Origin: Laburnicola sp. R22_1
Taxonomy: Eukaryota > Ascomycota > Dothideomycetes > Pleosporales > Didymosphaeriaceae
Reading direction: 5' to 3'
Length of the DNA stretch: 64,000 bases
Assembly: GCA_014281115.1 (NCBI GenBank)
Contig: JACONQ010000011.1
Location: 806,001 to 870,000, forward strand
The position numbers and the translations under genes are program-made. The number at the start of each line of letters is the position of its first letter. Position 1 is the first letter of the stretch. The notes under the pieces were generated by a model. That model saw nothing but the letters and a program-made list of their open reading frames with translations, made no database searches and was not told the DNA's origin. Shown piece by piece: positions 1 through 10,532 of this stretch.

Positions 1-304
1 TATTAGCGCCATGTATCCAATAGAAATCGAAAAGCATGCATACACTCTTCTTTTACTGAGGGTCGAAAATGGCGGTACCCGGATTTGAAGTGTTGCGTTC
101 ACTTGGGTGGTCTGGACTATGTAGTGCCGGGAGAAGAGCAGAAGGCGCGCACGGACCACCACTTTGCCCATTACGCGGGAAGCGTGACCGCGCGATCCTC
201 AGCCTTACCGTCTGCCACCGACGCCCCCGCCCCTCATCCCACAACCGCGTCCCATTCATCCGTACATATCACACCCACAACCACACGACGCGCATACACG
301 GTCG
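1..304. other. upstream region of the SUMO-like gene
   Basis: No gene is supported here. Short open frames on both strands overlap each other and lack family features. The last 100 bases before the start codon at 305 are C-rich and purine-poor (runs of CCCACAACC type), as is common in leaders of ascomycete housekeeping genes. Confidence 0.5.
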
Positions 305-1777
305 ATGACGGACACTACGGCCAGCGCAGCCGCACCGCCCAAGAAGCGGTTTGGCTTCAAGAAGGCGGCATGGCAGACGGCGCCCAAAGCCGAGGGGCAG
401 GACGACCTGTTCAGCCACGCGAAAGAGTTCCCGGACATCGTCGCCGAGGAAACGAAGCGCAAGAACGAGGAGAAGAAGAAGAAATTGGAAGAGGAGAGGA
501 GGAAGCTGGAAGAGGCGAACAAGCGGAAAGCTGACGAGGAGCGCGCTCGCAAGAAGCGCAAGCTGTCTGTCGAATTGGAGGAATCGGTGCGCCGTAGCAG
601 TTTGGAAAGTCCAGCGAGCCGCACTAGGATGGCAAGCAAAGGGTACATTCTCGGTAACGGCTTCGAGCACACATTGAGCTTACCAGTGATCAGGCGAAGC
701 AAAACACCAATGTTCCCCATACGCTCCCCCATACGCAGTGGCGCGGCGACCGGCTCGCTCGCGAGACAATATGATACACTGCTCGGCGCCGCCGCCAAGA
801 AATCCGAGGTTATAGATCTAGGATCTTCAGACGGCGACGAAGACGACGACGACGACGACATTCCTTACAGGCCATCACCAGTCCCCTCGAAGCGGCTGCC
901 AATACACTCGAGAAGAGCACCTTCGGAAGAGGTTGAGGAGGTTGACGATCCCATCTTCGCTGCGCTCAAGGCGAAGGCACGCGCAAGAGCGGCGGCGAGA
1001 GCTGCAGGGAAAGAGCAGACACCCCCGACCGTGTCAACCACCCCGAAGCCGGCGACTACGCGTGCAGTTGTACAGCTGTTGATCACTTCTGAGATTCCCA
1101 ACACGAAGCCCTTGTTAGTCAAGGTCAAGGCAGACAGCGCCCTTGAGAAGCCCAAGGCTGCTTGGTGTGAGAAACAGGGCTTTTCTGAGGACAAAATGCG
1201 GGCTGTCTTCATGACCTGGAAGAACAACCGCATATATGACAGTACCATGATTCGACGACTGGGTGTTCAGGAAGACGAACACGGCCTTGTGACCGTCGAC
1301 GGGGAACCCCCCATCTACGATGAAATTGGACAAGAGAGACTACCTAAGATCCATGTGGATGCTTGGACCGAAGAAGTGTTTCAGCGCAGAAAGAGAGAGG
1401 ATGCCGCCGAAGCTGCCGGAGCTGCCAGGGCCGCCGAAGCCTCACCACTAAGCGAAGGTTGCCACCCAAATTCGGAGCCCGAAGCCGAATCTGAAGAGAA
1501 GCGCGTCCGGCTAACGCTGAAGGCCAAAGGCAAGAAGGACTTCAAAATCATAGTCCGTCGGGTACGTCATGTGCGCTGTCGTATCTATCGAACAGATTGC
1601 TGATTTCAATAGACTACCGATTTCGGACACCTTATGAAAGCATACAAACAGAATTATGACATTCCCGAGGATCAGCCCATCACGTTGATGTTTGATGGCG
1701 AACGATTGAAGCCGATAGACACCGTTGAGGATACGGAAATCGATGATGAGGACGCTCTCGAGGTTCATTTCAAGTGA
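305..1777 (+). CDS. RAD60/ESC2/NIP45-type SUMO-like-domain protein
   Basis: Two exons, 305-1561 and 1613-1777, give 473 residues; the 51-base intron has GTACGT and ATAG ends and is phase 0. The N-terminal third is a basic, Lys/Glu-rich probable coiled coil (about residues 48-95). Residues about 168-185 read EVIDL followed by Ser and a long Asp run, a classic SUMO-interaction motif. A first SUMO-like fold lies at about 255-360. The C-terminal domain (about 400-473) is a Rad60-SLD-type ubiquitin-like fold ending DALEVHFK, and it is interrupted by the intron. Family members (fission yeast Rad60, budding yeast Esc2, human NIP45) act in SUMO-dependent genome stability and silencing. The assignment rests on domain order: SIM, SLD1, SLD2. 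Which member it is orthologous to is not settled. Confidence 0.85.
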
Positions 1778-2402
1778 GCAAGCGCAAGACGCGTAGTGGC
1801 GCAGTATCGATGCCCTGACGGAAGCGGTGGTCGATATTTCTGGTCAAGCTGCTTTTCCATTTTCCGAGTGTCTTACCTGGTTACGAGCGTGGCGTTGGAG
1901 GGTCTTTTATGAGTTTTATGGGTATCCTGACGCGGGATCGAGAACCGATGGCCATGGCTTGATCATTCAGAAGACGCTTTGGTTGACTTTGGAGACGTTA
2001 TTAGAGCCCGCCGCGCCAGATCCAATACATACGTCTGTCATTCGCGCTGCGTGCATCATCCTGAATTTTCGTTCCAGCAAAAGCACAAAGCCACCACCCT
2101 TGATCTCCGTTGCACTGCGTTTCGCGCACCCAAAAAAATAAGCTTAAATTTAAGCCGCAGCCGCATCACTCGCGCATCCCTCCCTAGCTCCTCTTACCCC
2201 ACCACAAACCCTAACAAAAAAATTATACCAACATACCCAGGATCCCCCACCATCACCCACTACCACGCTTCAACTTCCAGACTTGTATTCAACCATCGCA
2301 TCAGCACCTTCCTTCTACACTCTCTCTGACGCGTGCGGGCGCCCCGAACCTCCACTCCCACTTCCCCTGCCACCCCGCAGCGCAGCCCATCGCATCACAA
2401 CC
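1778..2402. other. intergenic, promoter of TRM112
   Basis: No coding signal. From about 2140 the + strand becomes pyrimidine- and adenine-rich (many CCC, CAC and CTT runs), which looks like the leader of the TRM112 gene. The genes on both sides run in the same direction. Confidence 0.5.
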
Positions 2403-2983
2403 ATGAAACTCCTCACACTCAACTTCCTCACCTGCGCGATCAAAAGCTGCAAAAGCGCTGCGTCGTCCTTCCCGCTGCACCCGCGCGACGCCGAGCTCGA
2501 AATCGTAGAGTCGGAGTTGAATCTTGCGTTTTTGAAGAATATACTGCCGCGGCTGATGTGGGAGGAGTTGAGGGGGGTGGTTGTTGAGGTATGTGTGTGG
2601 TTCTTTTTTTTGTGGGTGAGGGTGAGGGTGTGGGTGGGTGGGTGTGTGCTGGGTTAAGGCAAGACAAGTGGAGGGAACGGAACGGGAGGGTGATGTGAAC
2701 ATGAACAGCTATACTAACGCCGAGATAGTTAGGTCTCCCCGAACTACCCAGCGCACCGCCCGCGCGCGAAGACCTCGTTGCGCCGTCTACGACTGCGGAT
2801 GCGACTTCTGGCGAAGGAGGGGAAACACAAGAGGAGGAACCGAGTCAGACGGCTAAAGATCTGCATAGGGTGCTGTTGGAGACGTGTGTCAAGGAGGGGA
2901 AATTGGTGTGTGGGAATTGTGGGCATGAGTATAAGGTTATGGAGGGGGTGCCGAATTTCTTGCTGCCGGGGCATTTGGTTTGA
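2403..2983 (+). CDS. TRM112: Multifunctional methyltransferase subunit Trm112
   Basis: Two exons, 2403-2588 and 2729-2983, give 146 residues. The 140-base intron starts GTATGT, has a CTAAC branch site near 2714 and ends ATAG; it is phase 0. The protein opens MKLLTLNFLTC, typical of the family, and carries the C-terminal zinc-ribbon pair in KLVCGNCGHEY, ending PNFLLPGHLV. Trm112 is the small zinc-binding activator of several methyltransferases: Trm9 and Trm11 for tRNA, Bud23 for 18S rRNA and Mtq2 for eRF1. The segment at about residues 73-95 (Ala/Thr/Glu-rich) is a little longer than I expect for the family. It is alone on its strand here, not in a cluster with its partners. Confidence 0.96.
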
Positions 2984-4002
2984 GGAGGGGAAGTGATGGG
3001 CGTGGGGGTGGGGGTTAGCAGAGCGACAGGTGGATGGCGTGGCATGATATGATATGATACCCTTTTTCAGCATGGAGTATGGCGTTCTGGTGGGTGGGTG
3101 GGTATAGCTTTTTTTCTCCAGTATACAGGACGTGTCCCCGCATACTTGCGATTCTCTGTCTAAGCTAGATGGGTCTCAGTACCTACGCTGGCTTGCTTGT
3201 TTCAATGGGCGCCTGTGATCTTGCGAATGAAGGCGCAACATGCAAATAACTGTACGCTCCCGTAAATTCAGAACAAGCAGACGCCCAGATACATGCTGAA
3301 ATGAGTCTCATAGTCCGCACACAGCGAAGAAGACATGTGCGGCGCTGACCTGGAACGGGCTGGTGCGGTCGAATTCCTTCGATCCCAAATAACCTATGTG
3401 CCCGTGTCTATATTACTGCCACGCAACTGTGGGAGCTTGTTCTTGACTTCAGTGAGCGTTCCTAATTGCGACGTAAATTTGGCATGCTTCCACGGGAGGT
3501 TCCAAGTAGAAAAGAAATGGTCCATATCAGTTGGGGAGATGGCCGCGAATTCCTTTTGGACGATCGTTCCTGTGAAGTCGAAACCCAGATAAGGGTGCCG
3601 CCTCGTTGGACTGGAGATAAAATACAATGTCAGTAGTTCAACGGGTGGGAGCAGGCACAAGGTTGATATCGTAGCCAAGTAACAGACACTTCAGTCTTTC
3701 TAAGCATACTTGAGCTGAATAGAATATCCACCCGTACACCGGGTCTTACGTACCGTAGTCTTGGAGACTGGCATGGGAGTTTGGTTTTGCCGAGCCATGG
3801 TTCAAAGCATAGCTTGCGCACTGCCCAAAGCAATTGGGTCACACTTTTTGCTCTCTGGGAAATGCAACACTTTTGCCTACGTGGTATCTACCCCATGATC
3901 CACGCCAGAACGCCAATAATGCCCGCCAGACGCCCAGCTATGTACAGTGTCTACTCAGGTCTCTGTGAACAGCGTATCACTCCAGGGTACACAATGTAGA
4001 CC
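2984..4002. other. intergenic, mostly without signal
   Basis: About 1 kb between the convergent TRM112 and YTM1 genes. Apart from the coding-like minus-strand stretch entered separately (3394-3610), I see no gene, repeat or RNA. A GGTGGGTGGGTGGGT run lies near 3090. Confidence 0.4.
3394..3610 (-). pseudogene. coding-like fragment, unrecognised
   Basis: On the minus strand an open stretch of about 70 codons follows a good acceptor (TTTATCTCCAG at 3611). It reads like protein, with YLGFDFTGTIVQKEF and later FFSTWNLPWKHAKF, and ends in TAG at 3394. Upstream I find short open pieces (a possible start at about 3798 with MARQNQTPMPVS, and a GTACGT donor) but no set of exons that joins in frame. 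It may be the last exon of a small gene whose other exons I cannot resolve, or a decayed remnant. I cannot name the family. The amino-acid composition and the aromatic motif are the only evidence. Confidence 0.3.
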
Positions 4003-5516
4003 TTAGGAGCCCACAGCCCTATTGATCTGCACGCGCTTGTCCTCTCCTGCACTCACTATACCAACTTCGCGATTCCATCGTACGCTGAACACCTTGACTC
4101 CCTCTCCATGGCTATGTGAGGGAAGGCCTGCTGCACTATCCCGACTGATCATATACACGCTCTCGCCAACTTGACCCTCGCCTTGCACCTCTGACTGACG
4201 GACGCTACGCACGTCCCAAATCTGCGCCGTGCCGTCGTGCGAGCCGGAAAGTAGGCTATACTCGGAGTTCGGGTCGACATCGAGGGAAACGACGGCGTTC
4301 TTGTGGCCTCTGAGCGTCATCACACTGATCTGCGTAGCTGATGCGCGGGGATCGATGAGGGTGATGTGCCGGGCGGACGTTCCTGTCGCGACTACGTTTA
4401 GGCTGGGTAATGCGGTAAGGGAGAGTAGCGAGTGGCCCGTCGTTCGCGTGTCCACGCAAAAGGAGGTGGGCAGATCCCAAGTCTTTAGGCTGTGGTCGTG
4501 GGACGCGGAGTACGCGACTGTAGCATCGTCTGGCTTGAATAGGACGCTGGAGACTGGCGATGAATGGCCGGAGAGCTTGCTGAGAGCGCCCCGCGCGGGG
4601 ACGGTACGGTCAGGCTTGGACAACTTCTGCCGCTTGTTCGAAGCTGCTGTAGAGTTTGGCAGCAATTCTGACGGGGCAGCCGGATTCTCCTTTGTGTTTG
4701 AGGAGAAGAGCGATATGGTGCTGTCCGCCGAGGCAGAAAGGATGCGGTTTGAGGGGCCGTGAACGGCGACATCTTCCACACCCCATCGGTGGCTGAACAG
4801 CTCCACGCTTGGGGAAATCGTCCGCGTATCTTCGTCGTACTTGTAGAGGCGCACCGCGTTGTCCATACCGGCTGCCACCACCTTCTTGTCTGATATCCAC
4901 TTGGCCGTCTTCAAGCTCGTTATCCTCCCACCGTTGTTTGGCGCCTGGGACGTCGCTAACACGTCTCCTGACATATTCCACACCCTCACCAAGCCATCAT
5001 AACTCGCACTCAGTATTCTCTCCTGGCCGCTCTGCACATTGCCGCCTGACCAGACCCCAGCTGCCGACGTCGCGGAGAGCACATCGACAGCAGAAACCCA
5101 GTCGTCATGCTCGAAGCTGGTTACATTCAGCGGCGGCACCAGGGCTCGTGTATACTCGACGTCCAGTGTCGTTTCGGCCGATATGCCGTTCTTGGTGAGG
5201 AACTCATCGATGGTGGTGCGCAGGAACTGGCCATTGATGAGGATGTCGAACGGGATGGGTTTCTCGTCAGGCCGCAGCAGGCTGTTGACGAGGGCCGAAA
5301 GCTGCGGACGCTTTAGGGCTGCAATCAGAAGTTAGTATTTGGCTCTGTTGCGGAGGTGTACTACAGTATGCATTCGCGCGTCGCATGCGCGCAGCCGCAC
5401 TCGTAAAGGCACTTACTGGTCTGCACGAGGAGCGGTCCAGCATCCTGTGCGAGTTGTATAGACGGGTCGCGTGTGCGAAGCCGCACGGGTACTTTGACTT
5501 CGGTATTGGGGTCCAT
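4003..5516 (-). CDS. YTM1: Ribosome biogenesis protein Ytm1 (WDR12)
   Basis: Exons on the minus strand are 5516-5417 and 5318-4003 (intron 5319-5416, GTAAGT to TGCAG), giving 471 residues. The start MDPNTEVKVPVRLRT opens the NLE-type ubiquitin-like domain (about residues 1-90), which in Ytm1 binds the MIDAS domain of the AAA ATPase Rea1. A seven-bladed WD40 propeller follows: examples are ERILSASYDGLVRVWN, SASADSTISLF, AYSASHDHSLKTWDL and LLSGSHDGTAQIWDV. Ytm1 works with Nop7 and Erb1 (PeBoW) in 27S pre-rRNA processing and 60S assembly in the nucleolus. Length matches the family (about 460). A low-complexity loop with an Asn/Lys-rich stretch lies between blades 3 and 4. The gene is divergent from the HAD gene, 267 bases away. 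Confidence 0.95.
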
Positions 5517-5783
5517 GGCGGTTTAGCTGTGGTGAGGTATGCGCTTGGGATTGGAGCTCTTCCAAAAATTTGGAATGGACCTCAAAGTTTTTCTGGAGAG
5601 GCTTAGCGCGGGGATTTCGGCACTTCCTAGAAGGTACCTTTACATCATAACTAAACTCCGTCACAACAATGTTCACTCATTCCATCACTAACATTGTCAC
5701 TGTGAAAAGTTGGTGATGTGCCATTGAGGCATATCCGCGATCGGTAGCTTTGTCCTGATTTCACGAAATAACACCATCCTCTT
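5517..5783. promoter_or_regulatory. divergent promoter, YTM1 / HAD hydrolase
   Basis: The two start codons face away from each other over 267 bases, so both promoters must lie here. No TATA box is obvious. This is inferred from gene orientation only. Confidence 0.6.
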
Positions 5784-6785
5784 ATGCCTCGAGTCCGTCC
5801 CTCCAAACTCCCAGCCATCAAATCTCATCATAGCCATTGTCGTATCTTCCACTCTGGAACCGCTATGGTAATTCCTCTTCTTCGCCCAGATAGGCCTTTA
5901 CACTGGGTGCTAGACTGGGATGGCACCATCACAAAACGGGACACTCTTGACACACTCGTCAACATCGCTGCGCAACGCAAGCCCAATTTCCACGTCCCTG
6001 AAAAATGGGCCGTCGTCACAAAAGCTTACCTCAATGATTACGAAAGAACACTTCAAGAACAACAAGACGGAAAGCTGCCTTCTACCGTAACGGAAGAGAA
6101 GACGCTTCTCAAGATTCTGGAACAAGTCGAGCAGAGGAGCATAGACCGCGTATCCGAGTCTGGCAACTTCAAGGATTTGACGCGAGATGACTTGGATCAG
6201 GGAGCAGAGAAAGCTGTCAACTCAGGCCAAGTACAGATACGCGAAGGGTATGCTGAGTTTTCGCGGCATGTGCAGTCCCAGCACAATCAGAAGGATGAAG
6301 GATCGGCCAGCTTCGATATACTCAGCGTCAATTGGAGTCGACGTTTCATTCATGCCTGTTTGAAAGCTGCGCACGTGGGAGTACACGAATCAGCGATCCA
6401 CTCAAACGAACTGGAAGGAATCAGCTCGGGAAGACCGCCCACGGGTCATATATCTCCCGGAGGAATGTCCAAAATTATCTCTAGCCGCGACAAGCTGCAT
6501 TGTCTGCAAAATATGCGGAGAAAAAGTCCGCAGACTGGGGATCGGAGGCCGACGGTGTACGTCGGCGATAGCTGGACCGATTTCGAGTGTCTGCTTGAAG
6601 CCGATCTGGGTATCTGCATTCGAGACGAGCCAATGACGAGCACGCAGCAGAAATTGGCGGATTCGTTTAACCGGCTCGGTATACGTTGCTCTCGGCTTCA
6701 GGATACGAAAGAGCAAGACGAGTGGGGCGTTGTGTGGGCTAGGGGCTTCCATGAAGTACTGCATTGGCTCCGGACCGGCCCTTGA
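5784..6785 (+). CDS. HAD-superfamily hydrolase (CTO1-like)
   Basis: A single exon of 333 codons. HAD motif I is DWDGT at about residues 44-48, with both the nucleophile and the acid/base Asp present; motif IV is GDSWTDFE near residue 255. The layout (aspartate motif, a helical cap with LNDYERTL, then the GDS motif and Asp) fits a small-molecule phosphatase. It resembles the fungal group that includes yeast YCR015C/CTO1, recalled from family features and not searched. Substrate is unknown. A second in-frame ATG at 5865 (MVIPLLRPDRP) lies 17 residues ahead of the motif. The first 27 residues are Arg/His/Ser-rich with no acid, so the longer form could be mitochondrial and the shorter cytosolic. 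Confidence 0.8.
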   Translation: MPRVRPSKLPAIKSHHSHCRIFHSGTAMVIPLLRPDRPLHWVLDWDGTITKRDTLDTLVNIAAQRKPNFHVPEKWAVVTKAYLNDYERTLQEQQDGKLPSTVTEEKTLLKILEQVEQRSIDRVSESGNFKDLTRDDLDQGAEKAVNSGQVQIREGYAEFSRHVQSQHNQKDEGSASFDILSVNWSRRFIHACLKAAHVGVHESAIHSNELEGISSGRPPTGHISPGGMSKIISSRDKLHCLQNMRRKSPQTGDRRPTVYVGDSWTDFECLLEADLGICIRDEPMTSTQQKLADSFNRLGIRCSRLQDTKEQDEWGVVWARGFHEVLHWLRTGP

Positions 6786-7096
6786 GTTGAGCATATCATA
6801 TCCCAAGTCTGGTCTTTATGTGAAATGTATCAACACGGTAGATACTCAGCATTGCACGAGTATGTCAGACCCCTATTCGACGGCCATGCAATCATTCGAT
6901 GCTGATATATACGGGTCGTACAAGATTGCACTGCAATTTTGAACAACGACGAACAAAAAAATGGAAGTCGGCCTCTACCCCACTTTAGAAGGGGTTATCG
7001 TAATCCTATGGTGTGATTGCGAGCTGTTGTGCATCTGGTCAACCCCTACGCTAGTCGGATGAACTGTTGATAAGGGTTTATGCATCATTGTTCTCG
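6786..7096. other. intergenic between convergent genes
   Basis: About 310 bases between the HAD gene and the HET locus, which point at each other. Nothing recognisable; it should hold both 3' ends. Confidence 0.5.
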
Positions 7097-8987
7097 CTAG
7101 CAAAGACCGAAATTCTGCGAGTACTTAGGGTCTTTGCCATCAACGAGCTCACCATGCATGATCCCGTGGATGTATGCGTCTCCGATAAGCTTGTACCTTG
7201 ATCCGGCTTCCCGCAGGATGAAGGCAAGCTCACCCCCAAAAAGGATTACCGCGATATCGCCAGGCTGGATACAAAACGGGCCAACGCCCATATGGCCCTC
7301 ATCCGTTGTAAAGAAGCACCTGTTCCACTTCGTTCTCTCCCAGCTCTTTAAAAATGGAGCCGCAAACATTGTCAACCGTAGGTCAAGCTGGTCCCCGGCC
7401 ATGAAGTCCCGAGGCAATGGCCGTCCGAAGAACAAAATGCCCGCCATAGTACCAAACTCGGCCGGGGCTGGATAGCTAGGCTTCAGGCGCCGAAAGTCGT
7501 GGTCAAGAACTAGAGTTCGCCAGAACGTATCTTGCTCAGCTGGCGTTGCAAGCGATTTCGCAAAAGCATGAACTCCTTCAGCGTACTTGGAGACGCTCTC
7601 GCGGTTGCTGGATAGATGGGCTTTAATACCTGTCTCTGGTAGTACTTCCGGGCCGATAACTTTCTGAACTCTCCCGACAAGAACGCCTTTGATATTCAAA
7701 ATTTCGTCCCCATCATCGAAGCTGACGATTGGTTCCGATTCGCCGGCAGCTCCTAGATGGGTAAACCCAGGCACCCACCCATGCTCCGGCTGGAAAAGTT
7801 CCGGAGTCCACGTCGGCTCAGCTCTTTCAGTGTGGAATCTGTTCCCCAGAAGAATGTCCAAGTTTCCGTCGGTACGCACCATGAACTTGACGAAGTCGAC
7901 CAAGACATTTCTCAATGGCTTGCTGTAGTCGGCGGGAAAGGCATGGTACTTCTCCGGCGCCAAGCCGACGATGGCATAGATCTTGTCGCGGCTGTCTGTT
8001 GCGTTTAGCCATTTTGTGGCCTTGATAAGACGGTCCAGACCGCGGCCCTTGGGCGGTCCAAACGTGCATTCCATGACAGCTTCCTACATGACAAACGCTC
8101 GAGGATAGCCCATTACGTCAAAGGTTTTGCTTAGCTCAATGGTGGAACATTCGGCAGGTCGATAGCTGCTGCACAGGGCAGTCCCGCCCACAATTAACAT
8201 GAAGAGGTAGTCGAAGAGAGCATTCTCGGCAGAAGCTGTACCGCACACCAAATACTCCCCGATTGTCCTTGGGAAGTCCTCCCATAAGCTCCTGCACTAT
8301 CCAGACACGGGTCCAGTAAGGCCGGTCAAGAAGTCTCCAGAGGGCCGTCCAATTCTGCAACTCCATCGGAAAATGGTAAAATATCTCGAAGAAGTCATGC
8401 CAACGCATGGTTTCCCTGTAATGAGCGAGGGAATGATGGATCTCATTGTGAAGATAGGAACGAGCGAAGGACCCGAACGTCCGGATTAGGCCCATCGCCT
8501 CTTCGCTGTCGTCCGTAGCTTCTCCCAACCACGATATGACGGAATTGGCTTGCCGGTAAATAAGGGCCATCTTTTTGACCTGCTCCTCGCGCTCTTTCAG
8601 ATCGGTTTGGTTGATGCAAATAGCGTCTACCCATAAGATTCGTTCGAGAGAGCGATCTCGAAGATGTAGAAGAGCTGCGTTAAGGTTTTCCGTGACATCA
8701 AAGTGATGCCCGTCTATTAAAATAGGCACTGTATTGTTTGGATCGCCCCATATGTAAGATAACGCTTCGTATAGGTGAGTCCCTTGGTCCGACTCCAGAG
8801 GGCAGTTGAAGAGTTGGCATGTGATAGAAGCGGCCCTGTCTTTGTTTAGCAATAGGCGAGCCAAGCGAATGGTGTTGTGTCCTGGTGGAAGTGGAGTATA
8901 GCGGTATGGGATCTTCCGGGCCACATGATTGTAGAGTACGACTGCAGATGCGATAGAAATAGAGAGGTATACCCACATTGGATCCAT
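7097..8987 (-). pseudogene. HET-domain (heterokaryon incompatibility) gene, probably broken
   Basis: From the ATG at 8987 the minus strand reads a short membrane-like start, then a HET domain: LYEALSYIWGD, LERILWVDAICINQ and AVISWLG-type blocks, then YWTRVWIVQEL. Near 8282-8300 the likely frame changes: the next frame continues as a plausible HET sequence (EYLVCGTASAENALFDYLF) and then meets a TAG at 8084-8086. Past it, the frame runs open to 7097 with further HET-like sequence (DSRDKIYAIVGLA, YSKPLRNVLVDF). So one frameshift and one stop interrupt it. An alternative is an intron of about 168 bases from GTATTTGG (8251) to CATGTAG (8084), in phase 0, which would remove both defects but also the coding-like stretch. 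HET proteins trigger non-self recognition and cell death between fungal strains. The frame stays open upstream to 9332 without an ATG. Confidence 0.75.
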
Positions 8988-10187
8988 TATCTCCTCTAGC
9001 GCACGTCCGGCCTGGTCAAAATTTTCGGTAAGTCGTATGAACAGTGGGGTGCTGGACAACGAGGACTGTGCAATTCTTAAGTGCCGATCGATAGCGACGT
9101 CGTGGAAAAGGCAAAAAAGCGGCAGCGCAAGCACGGCTACGGCTTCCACAAGGCTGGCAGCAGCTAAGCCCTTGGTGGGATGACCCTCACAGCCACCCAG
9201 CTGATTATAATCCCTCACTCTTACTACTACACTTGTTTGCCTATGTAATAGTGCTTTATAAGTTGCGATAGTAGTATATACAGCGGCGGCCTTGCAGTTA
9301 AAGTACCGACGATCTGTTACGGGTGGATGCACGTTAGTCTGACAGTGGCCTAGAATTTGACGGAATTGGTAGGGTTAGGCTGAAGTCTCGCAAATGAATG
9401 GAAGTTGGGGTATATATACATGATTAGATAATTAGATGGATATGCTACAGAGTGTAAGGAAAGGGGAGGAGAGAACATGGATTGAATGACGGTAATGTAG
9501 TCAGATGGTATCGTTTGTGAAGAATGTAAGATGGTTGCAGATGCTAGGGATTGTTATAGAGTACAGGGGAGGCTGAGATGTCGTGTAGCTCGTGTTCCCC
9601 CGCGGTAGAAATAAGGTTCCGAGAAGACCAGCGTGCAGGCACTGAAGGCTACGATTCGGTGGTGCAAGCCATGGGCGATAACGACATGTCGACACTGGTT
9701 GCCTGCAGTTGTACGGCGACGCTCTAGCATGGATGAGTTGAAAGTTTGTCGCTCTTAGTTTCCGCGTTTGTGGTGGTCATGTGGCTCAGAGCGCCCATGC
9801 ATGAGGGAGCGGCTCGGGATGAATGTCGCGCAACTTCTATACCTCACCACTCATGCAGGAATCGCAGTGAGGCTCAAACGTGCGCGTGATGGTCCATGTA
9901 GCAAGATCAGCACAGCCAGCGTCTCCATGGAGAAAAGGGAGGGCTGAGATGACTTCCTTGCGTGCAACCCCACCTGTCGGTGCTGTCACAATTATCGGTA
10001 TTGAAGAGAGAGAGAGGGGGATGCGCGCGAAGAGAGCTTTAAATTAGTAAGGTGAAACGGCTTGTGCGGCAGGTCCCGCTTGGCGCCATTGCTCGCTACG
10101 GCCGAAGTGCAACTGTGAATCTGTGAAGGAACTTTTTTCCATCGACCCGTTGACAGGCGCTTCCACGCTCCCCTCTCGGCGTGCTAG
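8988..10187. other. intergenic between HET locus and aminopeptidase
   Basis: About 1.2 kb between two divergent genes. A GA run lies at 10004-10016. There is no gene I can support. The minus strand is open from 9332 to the HET start but without ATG, so an unseen 5' exon or leader of the HET gene may lie here. Confidence 0.4.
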
Positions 10188-10470
10188 ATGGGCTTCCTCG
10201 GGCAGCATGGCGCCCTGCAGACATGGAGAGCGTCGCAGACTGCACGTACACGCTGTCGGCGGCCGGCGTCGGTGGCTGGGGGGGTCCTGCCACGACTCTG
10301 CGCAGTCACCCTCGCCGCCGCCAGCAGCGGTCACGCACCGCTAAGCCGCTCCTTCCTGAGCGTCGCCCGTCGTGCCTGCCCCGCGAGCGCCCTCTCCTAC
10401 CCCGCCCACGCTTCACTGCCCGGCCCTTCGCCTGCCCGCCTCCTCCGCCGGACTCTCCCCCTTCGCGCGC

Positions 10471-10493
10471 CCACCACCACCACCACCACCACC
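10471..10493 (+). repeat. (CAC)n microsatellite
   Basis: Eight ACC/CAC units in a row. If the upstream ATG at 10188 is used, it encodes a Thr run in the N-terminal extension of the aminopeptidase; otherwise it lies in the leader. Confidence 0.8.
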
Positions 10494-10532
10494 GCCCCCG
10501 TACAGGCACGCCACTGCTCCCACCGCCGCAAC

